Source: Dethiobacter alkaliphilus | Lineage (GTDB): Bacteria; Bacillota; Dethiobacteria; DTU022; UBA8154 | DNA: 50,962 nucleotides | Assembly (NCBI GenBank): GCA_016841605.1 | Contig: JAENYV010000013.1 | Location: 1-50,962 of the forward strand | Direction of reading: 5' to 3' | Shown: piece by piece, positions 34,236-43,696 of the stretch | Layout: each line of letters begins with the position of its first letter | Numbering within the stretch: the stretch's first letter is position 1 | The notes under the pieces: model-generated | Told to the model about the DNA's origin: nothing | Databases searched by the model: none | Seen by the model: only the letters and a program-made list of their open reading frames with translations | Program-made: the position numbers and the translations under genes

Positions 34236-37200
34236 GTGGTTTTCAAGCCTACTGTAAGTGTAATTTTAACCTGTTACAATCATGAGGCATATATTGCTGA
34301 GGCTGTTGAGAGTATTCTTAAGCAAACATACAATGATTTTGAATTAATAATTATTGACGATGGCTCAACGGATGATACTTTACAGGTTATCAATAAGATT
34401 AAAGACGCAAGGATTAATTTGTTTACACAGAAAAATTCTGGAACAAGCATGGCTATAAACGAGGGTATTCAAAAAAGCAGGGGCAAATATATTGCATTGA
34501 TGAGTGGTGATGATATTTCAAAACCTAACCGCCTGGATAACCAGATAAATCAAATTAATAAGCATCAGGCGGATATTGTTTTTTGCCTTCCTGAAATTAT
34601 CGGGCCACATTCAGAAAAACTGAACTGGGCAACATGTCAGGTGTTTTTTGGTAAAGAATTTAAAACCACTGCGGAATTGTACCGCATTTTTTTTGAAAAC
34701 GGTAATTTTCTTTGTGCCCCCTCAGCCTTTCTGAGGCGATCAGCTATTGAGCAGGTCGGTTTGTTTAAGCGTGGGCTAATCCAACTGCAGGATTTTGATT
34801 ATTGGATTAGGGCCTGTAAAAAAAACTTGCTTATCAAACTGTTTAAAGATCCATTAATACAATATCGTTACTTGTTTGGTAAGAATTTATCTGATGCAAG
34901 GAATAATATTAACCGCATCAGGGTTGAGACATTGGCTCTATTTAGTGACTTTTTTGATAATGTGCCAAACGAGCTGTTTTGCGAGGCGTTTAAGGATAAA
35001 CTTATCATTGATTCCCCTGATGACTTTTTGGATATTGAAATTGAGAAAATAAACCTTTTAATGAATCATTCTGATGAGATTGCCAGGCTGATTGGTTCGG
35101 TTAAAATGGTTGAACGGCTTGATAATGACGAAATACATGACAAACTTATTCAAGAAAGGGCTTTTAATATCTCTGATTTTTTCAAGTCAGTTAATTTGCT
35201 AGGCTTGGAAGACTTGTATCCTTCAAAAAACGTAAAAGTAAAAAGGTTATTTGGATCGTATCTTTATTTTTTGCAGACAACAATCAATTTATGTTTAAAA
35301 ATTTTTATTCCGTCTTTGCGATATGCTGTTAATGAAGTAAAGATAGAAGAAAAAATTAAGGAATATCTGGAGAAGGGCGAAGACCAGAAGGCTATTAGTC
35401 TGGCGCGCGGGATCTGGTCTGCACAGCCAAAAGCCAAGATAAGAGATATCTTTGTTAGAATAAGAATGAATATTCTGACTAAATATAACCGGTATAAATC
35501 GAACTTGATACGAAAGATTGTCGAAAGAGATCGTATAAGTGTCTACCCTTTGGCTGGTTTGTATACGTATGCCCGGCAGAATGGATTGATCGTAGAAGAG
35601 TATCCCCCCGAGAGAGTGTACCTGCACAGACCGCATGTGGTTGGGCAACTAGAAGTAGAACTTCCTGAAGGAGAAGCTTTTTGCCCCAGGCCCTTTGTCG
35701 CCGAGTTAAACGATGCTATGATCACCGGCGATGCTAACTTGATTATTTCCCATGATGGCATCTTACTTAATGATGAGTTGGTTGATTTTCCTAGTGAAGA
35801 ATATGGGATTAAATCTCATTATATTAAGTTCAGGCATCAAAATAAGGTGCTTTTAACAAATAAGCGACCACGGTTTAAAAAAATACGAAAAGGAATTTTA
35901 ATTTCATGTGATCACAGTTTTAATTATTTTCACTGGCTAGTAGAAACTCTGCCTAAGCTGTTGCTGGTTGACAGCATCGGGAGATTCAATGATGTTCCTC
36001 TGCTCATTCCTAACGGACTGCATGAGAACTTGGAAGCAGCACTGATGAAAGTCAATATCAATGGACGTCATATAATTCGCCTGCAGTGTGGAGAGGCATA
36101 TAAGGTCAAACAACTGATCTATCCTTCCGCACTTTCACGTGTTCTTGACCACTACAAGGGGAAGCTGTCATTCAATACAGACATTGTCTTGTCGCACAAA
36201 TGGGTTTACGCAGTTAGCAAGACTATGCGGTTGGTGACCGATAAGAAGCCTTGGCGAAAACTTTTTTTGACGCGCAGGAAAGGAATTCGCTCCTTGAGCA
36301 ACCTGCAAGAGGTGGAACAATTATTGTTTGAGAACCAATATGAGATCGTAGAATTGGATGGTCTTTCTATAAATACCCAGGTTACGCTGTTTTCGCAGGC
36401 ATCAGTTGTCATAGCGCCCAGTGGGGCGGCTCTTACCAATATGCTTTTTTGCCGGCCGGGTACGAAAGTGATTGCCTTAACATCTAACCATGAACTCACT
36501 AATTACTATTTGTGGTCCCAAGTGGCCAGCATTGCCGGTCTGGATCTGACAACTATTTCGGGCCAGCGACTGTACAATATAACGAATATATATGCAGTTC
36601 ATGATGACTACATTATTGACCTCAAGATTCTTGATGACACAATTAAAAGTCTTGAAAAGAGCAAAACTGGAAAGACAACTTTTATAATGAAGCATTCTAC
36701 AGAGGATGTTACGCCATTAGAGGCGGTTAAAATGATAGATCCGCCAGATAACAATTCTGAAGAAGCCGATGAATCTACCATAGATCCACCAGATGATAAT
36801 TCTGAACAAACTAAAAATAAAAGGTGGGCTTGCATTATTTATTTGCAGACTAGAATTAAAAATATTGTAAATCTTGTTAACTCTTCATGGCGATATCCCG
36901 CCGATGAGGCTAACATAGAAGAAAAAATCAAATATTATCTAGTGCAAGGTGATGAACAGAAGGCCATCAAATTGGCGCGCAGAAACCATAGTATTTATCC
37001 TTTGGCTGGTATATATACGTACGCCCGGCAGAATAGCTTAATAGTAGAAGAGTATCCCCCCGAGAGAGTGTACCTGCACAGACCGCATGTGGTTGGTCAA
37101 CTAGAAGTAGAACTTCCTGAAGGGGAAGCTTTTTGCCCTAAGTCCTTTGTAGCCGAGTTAAACGATGCTATTATCACCGGCGATGCTAACTTGATTATTT

Positions 37201-38147
37201 CCCATAATGGCATCTTACTTAATGATGAGTTGGTTGATTTTCCTAGTGAAGAATATGGGATTAAATCTCATTATATTAAGTTCAGGCATCAAAATAAGGT
37301 GCTTTTAACAAATAAGCGACCACGGTTTAAAAAAATACGAAAAGGAATTTTAATTTCATGTGATCACAGTTTTAATTATTTTCACTGGCTAGTAGAAACT
37401 CTGCCTAAGCTGTTGCTGGTTGACAGCATCGGGAGATTCAATGATGTTCCTCTGCTCATTCCTAACGGACTGCATGAGAACTTGGAAGCAGCACTGATGA
37501 AAGTCAATATCAATGGACGTCATATAATTCGCCTGCAGTGTGGAGAGGCATATAAGGTCAAACAACTGATCTATCCTTCCGCACTTTCACGTGTTCTTGA
37601 CCACTACAAGGGGAAGCTGTCATTCAATACAGACATTGTCTTGTCGCACAAATGGGTTTACGCAGTTAGCAAGACTATGCGGTTGGTGACCGAAAAGAAG
37701 CCTTGGCGAAAACTTTTTTTGACGCGCCGGAAAGGAATTCGCTCCCTGGGCAATCTGCAGGAGATAGAACAGCTATTGTTTGATAACGGCTATGAGATTA
37801 TAGAGCTTGAAGGTCTTTCTATGAATGACCAGATTACGTTGTTTTCGCAGGCGTCAGTTGTCATAGCGCCCAGTGGAGCGGCTCTTACAAATATGCTTTT
37901 TTGCCGGCCGGGTACGAAAGTAATTGCCTTAACATCTAACCATGAACTCACTAATTACTATTTGTGGTCCCAAGTGGCCGGCATTACCGGTCTGGATTTG
38001 ACAACTATTTCGGGCCAGAGATTGTACAATATAACGAATATATATGCAGTTCATGATGACTACATTATTGATTTGAAGATTCTTAAAGATACAATTCAAA
38101 GTCTTGAACATTCAAATGAAAAAAAAATGGGAATACAAATGGTTTGA
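34236..38147 (+). CDS. Three-domain glycosyltransferase: GT2 plus two GT61-like domains
   Basis: A 1303-residue protein beginning at a GTG with AGGAGGAG upstream. Residues 1-230 are a GT2 domain (VSVILTCYNHEAYIAEAVES, LIIIDDGSTDDTL). Two GT61/DUF563-like domains follow at about 437-807 and 921-1291. Each contains CDHSFNYFHWLVETLPKLL, KLFLTRRKGIRSL and VVIAPSGAALTNMLFCRPGT. Short helical segments (EEKIKEYLEKGEDQKAISLAR and EEKIKYYLVQGDEQKAIKLA) precede each copy. The two GT61 modules are nearly identical in DNA. The protein could add three sugars, or alternate residues in a repeating chain. No membrane helices were noted. Confidence 0.82.
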   Translation: MVFKPTVSVILTCYNHEAYIAEAVESILKQTYNDFELIIIDDGSTDDTLQVINKIKDARINLFTQKNSGTSMAINEGIQKSRGKYIALMSGDDISKPNRLDNQINQINKHQADIVFCLPEIIGPHSEKLNWATCQVFFGKEFKTTAELYRIFFENGNFLCAPSAFLRRSAIEQVGLFKRGLIQLQDFDYWIRACKKNLLIKLFKDPLIQYRYLFGKNLSDARNNINRIRVETLALFSDFFDNVPNELFCEAFKDKLIIDSPDDFLDIEIEKINLLMNHSDEIARLIGSVKMVERLDNDEIHDKLIQERAFNISDFFKSVNLLGLEDLYPSKNVKVKRLFGSYLYFLQTTINLCLKIFIPSLRYAVNEVKIEEKIKEYLEKGEDQKAISLARGIWSAQPKAKIRDIFVRIRMNILTKYNRYKSNLIRKIVERDRISVYPLAGLYTYARQNGLIVEEYPPERVYLHRPHVVGQLEVELPEGEAFCPRPFVAELNDAMITGDANLIISHDGILLNDELVDFPSEEYGIKSHYIKFRHQNKVLLTNKRPRFKKIRKGILISCDHSFNYFHWLVETLPKLLLVDSIGRFNDVPLLIPNGLHENLEAALMKVNINGRHIIRLQCGEAYKVKQLIYPSALSRVLDHYKGKLSFNTDIVLSHKWVYAVSKTMRLVTDKKPWRKLFLTRRKGIRSLSNLQEVEQLLFENQYEIVELDGLSINTQVTLFSQASVVIAPSGAALTNMLFCRPGTKVIALTSNHELTNYYLWSQVASIAGLDLTTISGQRLYNITNIYAVHDDYIIDLKILDDTIKSLEKSKTGKTTFIMKHSTEDVTPLEAVKMIDPPDNNSEEADESTIDPPDDNSEQTKNKRWACIIYLQTRIKNIVNLVNSSWRYPADEANIEEKIKYYLVQGDEQKAIKLARRNHSIYPLAGIYTYARQNSLIVEEYPPERVYLHRPHVVGQLEVELPEGEAFCPKSFVAELNDAIITGDANLIISHNGILLNDELVDFPSEEYGIKSHYIKFRHQNKVLLTNKRPRFKKIRKGILISCDHSFNYFHWLVETLPKLLLVDSIGRFNDVPLLIPNGLHENLEAALMKVNINGRHIIRLQCGEAYKVKQLIYPSALSRVLDHYKGKLSFNTDIVLSHKWVYAVSKTMRLVTEKKPWRKLFLTRRKGIRSLGNLQEIEQLLFDNGYEIIELEGLSMNDQITLFSQASVVIAPSGAALTNMLFCRPGTKVIALTSNHELTNYYLWSQVAGITGLDLTTISGQRLYNITNIYAVHDDYIIDLKILKDTIQSLEHSNEKKMGIQMV
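35543..36656 (+). repeat. GT61 module, copy 1 of an internal gene duplication
   Basis: This 1.1-kb segment recurs 1452 bp downstream at 36995-38108. By eye the stretch 35755-36241 (487 bp) shows no difference from 37207-37693; the flanks differ at scattered positions. The phase is kept, so the duplication adds a whole in-frame module. Confidence 0.9.
36995..38108 (+). repeat. GT61 module, copy 2 of an internal gene duplication
   Basis: The second copy of the segment at 35543-36656. Differences cluster at both ends, for example NQYEIVELDGLS in copy 1 and NGYEIIELEGLS in copy 2, while the centre is identical. This mosaic pattern suggests gene conversion after an older duplication. Confidence 0.9.
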
Positions 38148-38186
38148 TTTTTTTCAATTGATAGTCTGGTGGGAGAGATTAAAATA

Positions 38187-39182
38187 TTGGGTAAAGACAA
38201 TAGTGTATCTGTAGCTCTTTGTTCATATAATGGTTCTTCATTTATAAAAGAACAACTATTAAGTATTGCTGGACAGAGTCTTCTACCAGAGGAGTTGGTG
38301 ATTTGCGATGACGCTTCATGTGATTCAACAATACAAATAGTCAATAATTTTTCTCAAAAATCACCTTTTCCTGTAAAATTTATTAAAAATGACAAGAGAA
38401 TTGGTGTTTTGGCAAATTTTTCAATGGCAACAAGCCTCTGCCAGGGTGATTATATTGCCTTAAGTGATCAGGACGATGTTTGGCTTCCCGACAAGCTTAA
38501 AATCACATTACAGGCAATGCAAGAAGCCGAAAAAAAATATGGGAGTCATTTGCCGATGCTAGTCCATTCAGATTTATTGGTAATCGATTCGGCAGGTAGG
38601 ACCTTAGCTCCATCATTTATGAAGTATATTAATATTAAGCACTTGGAAGACAGACCTTTAAACAATTTACTTGTACAAAATTTTGTCACCGGGTGTACTG
38701 TAATGCTGAACCGTTCCTTACTTGAAGTTGCCTTACCTGTTCCGGATGACGCTGCAATGCATGACTGGTGGTTCGCTCTTGTTGCCGCTTTACTTGGAAG
38801 AATTGTTTTTGTTCCAGAGGCCACAGTTTTATACAGGCAACACCTTTCTAACGTTGTGGGAGCGAAACGTTATTATAATAATCTAAATTATTTTTTAAAA
38901 GTTCGTAAGCTAAAAGAACTAGATTTGAAGGTGATTCAAGCTTATCGACAGGGTCTAGCGTTAAAAGAACGCCTTACAGAAGCTAATAGCAACAAAGATC
39001 ATAAAGTGCTTGAGAAATTTGTGGACTCTTTGCTTGCGGGCGGATTTAAGGCTTTTAAACATTTTTTAATAAATAGAATAGGCCGGCAGGATCTGCCGGG
39101 AACCCTAATGCTCTACTTTTTACTGCTTAAAGGCAGCTATTTATCTCAGTTAAGTAATAATAAAGCGGCAGAAAATATATAA
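38187..39182 (+). CDS. Family 2 glycosyltransferase
   Basis: A 331-residue GT-A enzyme. It has SVALCSYNGSSFIKEQLLSI, ELVICDDASCDST and YIALSDQDDVWLPDKL, with the acidic DQDD at the metal/nucleotide site, and HDWWFALVAALLG later. This sequence type is common among rhamnosyltransferases and related enzymes of O-antigen and S-layer glycan loci. The TTG at 38187 is preferred because GGGAGAG lies nine bases upstream; a GTG at 38169 would add six residues. It is the last glycosyltransferase before the PAPS genes. Confidence 0.82.
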   Translation: MGKDNSVSVALCSYNGSSFIKEQLLSIAGQSLLPEELVICDDASCDSTIQIVNNFSQKSPFPVKFIKNDKRIGVLANFSMATSLCQGDYIALSDQDDVWLPDKLKITLQAMQEAEKKYGSHLPMLVHSDLLVIDSAGRTLAPSFMKYINIKHLEDRPLNNLLVQNFVTGCTVMLNRSLLEVALPVPDDAAMHDWWFALVAALLGRIVFVPEATVLYRQHLSNVVGAKRYYNNLNYFLKVRKLKELDLKVIQAYRQGLALKERLTEANSNKDHKVLEKFVDSLLAGGFKAFKHFLINRIGRQDLPGTLMLYFLLLKGSYLSQLSNNKAAENI

Positions 39183-39230
39183 TGTATGTTTAAACAACGA
39201 TACGCTAATATCTAAGAAGGGACTTTCTTT

Positions 39231-40112
39231 ATGGAACATCTTGAAAAGCTGGAAAACAGGAGCATTCACATTTTGAGGGAGGCATACAGCGAATTTACGA
39301 GTCTTTGTATGCTCTGGTCCATCGGAAAAGACAGTACGGTGCTGTTATGGCTTACCAGGAAAGCTTTTTTTGGGCATGTTCCTATTCCCCTGGTGCATAT
39401 CGATACCAGTTATAAGATACCGGAAATGATTGAATACAGGGATAAACTCGCTTTTAAGTGGCACTTAGACATGATTTACGGGATCAATACCAAAGCCCTG
39501 GAAGAGAAGGAAACTTTCCCTGATGGCAACTGTACCAGGCTTGGGTGCTGTAAAAAACTGAAAACCGAGGCCCTGGTCAACACTCTGAGCGGTAACTGGC
39601 CGCGTTTCCGGATGAACCACGATACCTGCAGGTACGAGCTCGATAAAAATTCCGAACCTTATACTGGTGTGATTGTGGGTGTCCGTTCCGACGAAGAAGG
39701 GAGCCGTTCAAAGGAGAGATATTTTTCACCCAGGGGTAGGACGAGTAATTGGGCTTTTGCCGATCAGCCACCGGAATTTTGGAATCAGTATAAAACAGAC
39801 TTTGCACCCGGCACCCATGTGCGTATTCATCCCTTGTTGGACTGGACTGAACTAGATATTTGGGAGTACATCAAGCAGGAGGGCATTCCTGTGGTCTCTC
39901 TCTATTTTAACCAGGGTGACGGCAAACGCTACCGTTCTCTGGGGTGCGGCCCCTGTACCAAGCCTGTTGAATCAGAGGCTGGGAACCTGAAAGAAATTAT
40001 TGAGGAACTAAAAACAGGTAAGTTTGCCAAAATAGCGGAGCGCTCCGGACGAGATCAGGATAAAGAAGACGGTGGTGGGCTTGAAACCCTTAGGGTCGAC
40101 GGTTATATGTAA
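39231..40112 (+). CDS. cysD: Sulfate adenylyltransferase subunit 2
   Basis: A 293-residue PP-loop ATP pyrophosphatase. With CysN it makes adenosine 5'-phosphosulfate (APS) from ATP and sulfate. The PP-loop is [56 protein letters not shown] (in two parts) and [13 protein letters not shown] are diagnostic of CysD. It is normal length and directly precedes cysN. The DNA composition returns to a higher G+C content at this point, unlike the preceding A+T-rich genes, so the cys genes may have a separate origin. Confidence 0.95.
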   Translation: MEHLEKLENRSIHILREAYSEFTSLCMLWSIGKDSTVLLWLTRKAFFGHVPIPLVHIDTSYKIPEMIEYRDKLAFKWHLDMIYGINTKALEEKETFPDGNCTRLGCCKKLKTEALVNTLSGNWPRFRMNHDTCRYELDKNSEPYTGVIVGVRSDEEGSRSKERYFSPRGRTSNWAFADQPPEFWNQYKTDFAPGTHVRIHPLLDWTELDIWEYIKQEGIPVVSLYFNQGDGKRYRSLGCGPCTKPVESEAGNLKEIIEELKTGKFAKIAERSGRDQDKEDGGGLETLRVDGYM

Positions 40113-40163
40113 TAAGATGTTTTTAAAAGAGTTGATAAAGACAGGTAATAAAGGAGAGACTTT

Positions 40164-42011
40164 ATGGCTCTGAATGATGCTGATAACATACAACAAGACG
40201 GACAAGTCAGGTCTGTGGAATTAAGAGAGGATATGCATATTGTAATTGTTGGCCATGTGGATCATGGCAAGAGCACCATTATCGGTCGAATGTTGGCCGA
40301 TACAGGCTCGCTTCCGGACGGTAAGCTGGAATTTGTACGTGAAACCTGCCGTCGCAACTCCAAGCCCTTTGAATATGCCTTTCTCCTTGATGCCCTCAAA
40401 GATGAACAATCCCAGGGAATTACCATAGATGCGGCCCGCTGTTTCTTCAAAACGAATAAAAGGCATTACATTATCATCGACGCTCCTGGCCATATTGAAT
40501 TTCTGAAAAATATGGTCACCGGGGCAGCCCGTGCCGAAGCAGCCCTGCTGGTTATTGATGCCGTTGAAGGGGTACAGGAAAACTCCAGACGTCATGGATA
40601 CATGCTGGGTATGCTTGGGATTAAGCAGGTGTCGGTACTTATCAACAAGATGGACTTAGTGGATTATCGTCAGGAAGTCTACAATGTTATTCGCAAAAAC
40701 TATCTTGAGTTTTTAGGAAAGATTGGTGTGCAGACGTCATCTTTTGTTCCTGTGAGCGGCTTGGAAGGGGACAACATTGCATATAGTTCTTCGCGGATGG
40801 GCTGGTTCAGGGGAAAAACTGTGATAGAAGTGCTGGATGATTTTCAGGCTGAAAAAGCACCTGAGGACAAGCCCTTTCGAATGCCGGTGCAGGGAGTTTA
40901 TAAATTTACACGCCACGGTGACACTCGGCGCATTGTCGCCGGTTCTATAGAGTCCGGACGTATAAGCGTGGGCGATGAGGTCATTTTTTACCCCTCGGGA
41001 AAAAAAAGTACCGTAAAGACCATAGAAAGTTTTAATGAAGCATCCAGAACAAGTATCGGGGCCGGATATGCTGCTGGGTTTACTCTAACAGAGCAGATTT
41101 ATGTAAATAGGGGTGAGGTGGCAACGTTGCTCAAACAGCCCCGGCCGCTGGTTACTTCTCGTATCCGAGCTAATATCTTCTGGCTAGGCAAAGAACCAAT
41201 GGAAAAAGGGGTAGACTATATTCTTAAATTAGGGACCAACAGGGTTAGTGCCAGGCTGGAAGAGATACTTATGGTTATTGACGCTTCTACCCTTAAGAAT
41301 AAAAAAAAAGTGTGCATTGAGTGCCACGATGTTGCCGAGTGCATTCTGAAGCTGGAGCGGCATATTGCTTTTGATTTGCCTGAAGAAGTTGTGCAAACAG
41401 GTCGCTTTGTCATAGTGGACCGCTACGAGATCGCCGGAGGAGGTATTGCCCAGGAGTCTCTACAGGATGAACAGAGTAGAGTCCGGGAAAAGGTGCATTT
41501 GCGCAACTATAAATGGGAAAAGAATTTAATAACTGAAGAAGAAAGGGGGGAACGGTATAACCAGCGTTCCTGTCTTATTTTGCTGACTGGACCCCCTGAT
41601 ATTGAAAGAAAACCGGTTGCCAAGGCGTTGGAGCAAAAGCTTTTTACAGAGGGAAAATTTATTTATTTTCTTGGTATCGGGAACGTCCTCTACGGTATTG
41701 ATGCCGATATCAAGCTCTCGGAACAAAACAACAGAGAAGAGCACTTGCGGCGTTTGGCCGAGGTATCCAACCTTATGATAGATGCCGGTCTTATCCTGAT
41801 TGTTACGGCGCGTGAACTCTCGCAGGCCGACCTGGAATTAATGAAAATGGCCGTCAACCCTGAAAAGATCCAGACGGTATGGCTTGGTGAAGATATTACA
41901 ACGGATATCACTTTTAATTTGCACATTCCGGACACTACTTCTATTAAAAAAAATGTCGCCCAGATAAAGGAATACATGCAGAAAAGAGGCATTATTTTCA
42001 AGCTATGGTAA
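40164..42011 (+). CDS. cysN: Sulfate adenylyltransferase subunit 1 with degenerate C-terminal APS-kinase-like domain
   Basis: A 615-residue protein of CysN/NodQ type. The GTPase motifs are intact: [27 protein letters not shown] and NKMDLV. GTP hydrolysis drives APS formation by CysD. After the elongation-factor-like domains, residues about 465-615 resemble the CysC kinase in position and length. However, the P-loop is [16 protein letters not shown] in place of a GxxGxGK[ST] sequence, and the usual DGD becomes LYGIDADI. The kinase domain is therefore probably inactive, and a separate intact cysC lies at 43060. The stop overlaps the next gene by seven bases. Confidence 0.9.
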   Translation: MALNDADNIQQDGQVRSVELREDMHIVIVGHVDHGKSTIIGRMLADTGSLPDGKLEFVRETCRRNSKPFEYAFLLDALKDEQSQGITIDAARCFFKTNKRHYIIIDAPGHIEFLKNMVTGAARAEAALLVIDAVEGVQENSRRHGYMLGMLGIKQVSVLINKMDLVDYRQEVYNVIRKNYLEFLGKIGVQTSSFVPVSGLEGDNIAYSSSRMGWFRGKTVIEVLDDFQAEKAPEDKPFRMPVQGVYKFTRHGDTRRIVAGSIESGRISVGDEVIFYPSGKKSTVKTIESFNEASRTSIGAGYAAGFTLTEQIYVNRGEVATLLKQPRPLVTSRIRANIFWLGKEPMEKGVDYILKLGTNRVSARLEEILMVIDASTLKNKKKVCIECHDVAECILKLERHIAFDLPEEVVQTGRFVIVDRYEIAGGGIAQESLQDEQSRVREKVHLRNYKWEKNLITEEERGERYNQRSCLILLTGPPDIERKPVAKALEQKLFTEGKFIYFLGIGNVLYGIDADIKLSEQNNREEHLRRLAEVSNLMIDAGLILIVTARELSQADLELMKMAVNPEKIQTVWLGEDITTDITFNLHIPDTTSIKKNVAQIKEYMQKRGIIFKLW

Positions 42012-43033
42012 ATTATGTTGCTTTTTTTGTTTCTATTGTTATTGCAGTTTTTCTAGCTTTTAATATGGGGGCAAGCGGTACTGCGCCATCTTTTTCCGCT
42101 CCATATGGAGCCAACCTTATTCGCAGGGAGCTTATTCCGGGCTTGTTTGGGACTTTCGTTTTTTTGGGAGCCGTTGTTGCAGGCGGGAAAGTGCTGAAAA
42201 CCATTGGTGGTGAGATTCTACCGTCGGAAAGCATGAGCCTTGTCTTGGTCTCCATTCTCCTTCTTGCATCGGCACTCTCTATTTTTTTTGCGAACCTGTT
42301 GAAGGTTCCCCAGTCGACGAGTCAGTCCACTATTTTTGCCCTGTCCGGTTGTGCATTTTATTTAAATAACCTAAAGACTCAAAAATTATTCTTAGAAATT
42401 ATTCCCATCTGGTTTGTTACACCTTTGATTAGCTTTTTATTAACATATTTGGCAGGGGCCTTCCTCTTAAGAATGCAGCGGGAAAAAGGTATCGTAGACT
42501 TTCAAGCTATTCGCCGCAAGGCCATTTGGAAATATATTACTATAGCTTGCTCATGCTATGTGGCCTTTTCCATTGGTTCCAACAATGTAGCGAACAGTGC
42601 AGGACCAATTGCTTCAATGCTTTTGAATGAACTTCACCTAGATTTAGTTGGAGGCGAAATGATTGCTGCACTGTTAAGTATTTTTTTGGTGGCTCCATGG
42701 TTTGGTATCGGCAGTTCCTTTCTAGGCAAAAATATCCTTGAGACTACTAGTATCGGTATTATTAAGATTGGACCTCTGGCGGCTACTTTTATTGCTTTTA
42801 TTACTGCGACGCTTCTCTTGCTTGCCTCAACTATGAGGGGTATTCCCACTTCCCTAGTTCAAATGAATGTCTTTGCAATTATTGCAGTGGGAATGCTTAA
42901 AGAAGGGCGAAAGGACATCTTGACCAGGGCAACCGTAAAAAAGCTTTTTATTACCTGGTTGGTTGCTCCGATCATAGCTTTTATCCTTGCTTATGTTCTG
43001 TTGCATACGGCGGTAATCGCAGGTTTAATGTAA
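42005..43033 (+). CDS. PiT-family permease, probable sulfate importer (CysP-like)
   Basis: A 342-residue membrane protein with about ten helices and the two-fold repeat of the PiT family. Repeat-type phrases are [20 protein letters not shown] near the start and [19 protein letters not shown] near residue 185; [15 protein letters not shown] lies between. PiT proteins carry phosphate, but CysP members carry sulfate. The seven-base overlap with cysN and the following cysC point to sulfate as the substrate. The context is strong, yet phosphate cannot be excluded from sequence alone. Confidence 0.85.
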   Translation: MVNYVAFFVSIVIAVFLAFNMGASGTAPSFSAPYGANLIRRELIPGLFGTFVFLGAVVAGGKVLKTIGGEILPSESMSLVLVSILLLASALSIFFANLLKVPQSTSQSTIFALSGCAFYLNNLKTQKLFLEIIPIWFVTPLISFLLTYLAGAFLLRMQREKGIVDFQAIRRKAIWKYITIACSCYVAFSIGSNNVANSAGPIASMLLNELHLDLVGGEMIAALLSIFLVAPWFGIGSSFLGKNILETTSIGIIKIGPLAATFIAFITATLLLLASTMRGIPTSLVQMNVFAIIAVGMLKEGRKDILTRATVKKLFITWLVAPIIAFILAYVLLHTAVIAGLM

Positions 43034-43059
43034 ATATATCATTCTTTTATACTTAAATT

Positions 43060-43623
43060 ATGTGGGAGGCGGTGGATATTAAGCAGCATAGACGATCACA
43101 AAAAGGTGTAGCCCTCTGGTTCACGGGCATAAGCGGTTCCGGTAAAACTACTGTGGCTCTAGAAGTAGAAAAGCGCCTCCGTGAAGAGGGCCACTATGTC
43201 CAACACCTTGACGGCGATGTTGTCCGGCAACACCTCACACGAGATCTAGGCTTCAGCAGAAAGGACCGGGACGAGAATATCCGGCGCATTAGCTTTGTTG
43301 CTGCTCTTCTAACCCAAAACGATATTATTACCCTGTGTTGTTTTATCTCTCCCTATCGTGCAGCGAGGCAAGCAGCCCGGGAACTAATTGGAGAATTTGT
43401 AGAGATATATGTAAATGCCCCACTTGATGTCTGTGAGAAAAGAGATGTCAAGGGGCTTTATGCTCAGGCCAGGGCCGGAAAAATACCTGAATTTACCGGA
43501 ATATCCGACCCCTATGAACCCCCCGAAAATCCGGAGATCGAATTAAAAACCGACACAGAATGCGTTAACGAAAGTGTTCAGACCGTAATTCAATACTTGA
43601 AGGTAAAAGGATATATACCTTGA
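43060..43623 (+). CDS. cysC: Adenylylsulfate kinase
   Basis: A 187-residue kinase that phosphorylates APS at the 3' position to give PAPS. The P-loop WFTGISGSGKTTVALEVEKRL is intact, in two contiguous parts. QHLDGDVVRQHLTRDLGFS, DRDENIRRI, FISPYRAARQ and CEKRDVKGLY are diagnostic. The start is uncertain: the ATG at 43060 has no upstream ribosome-binding site, while a strong GGGAGG lies just inside the frame at about 43064, eight bases before an in-frame ATT. The enzyme core is unaffected. It completes PAPS synthesis for the sulfotransferase at 33365. Confidence 0.93.
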   Translation: MWEAVDIKQHRRSQKGVALWFTGISGSGKTTVALEVEKRLREEGHYVQHLDGDVVRQHLTRDLGFSRKDRDENIRRISFVAALLTQNDIITLCCFISPYRAARQAARELIGEFVEIYVNAPLDVCEKRDVKGLYAQARAGKIPEFTGISDPYEPPENPEIELKTDTECVNESVQTVIQYLKVKGYIP

Positions 43624-43696
43624 AAAATCAAAAGGAAATAGCTTACAGAAGAAACGTTATATGTGACTGTGATATATTTTTAATGGGGTGAAATAA

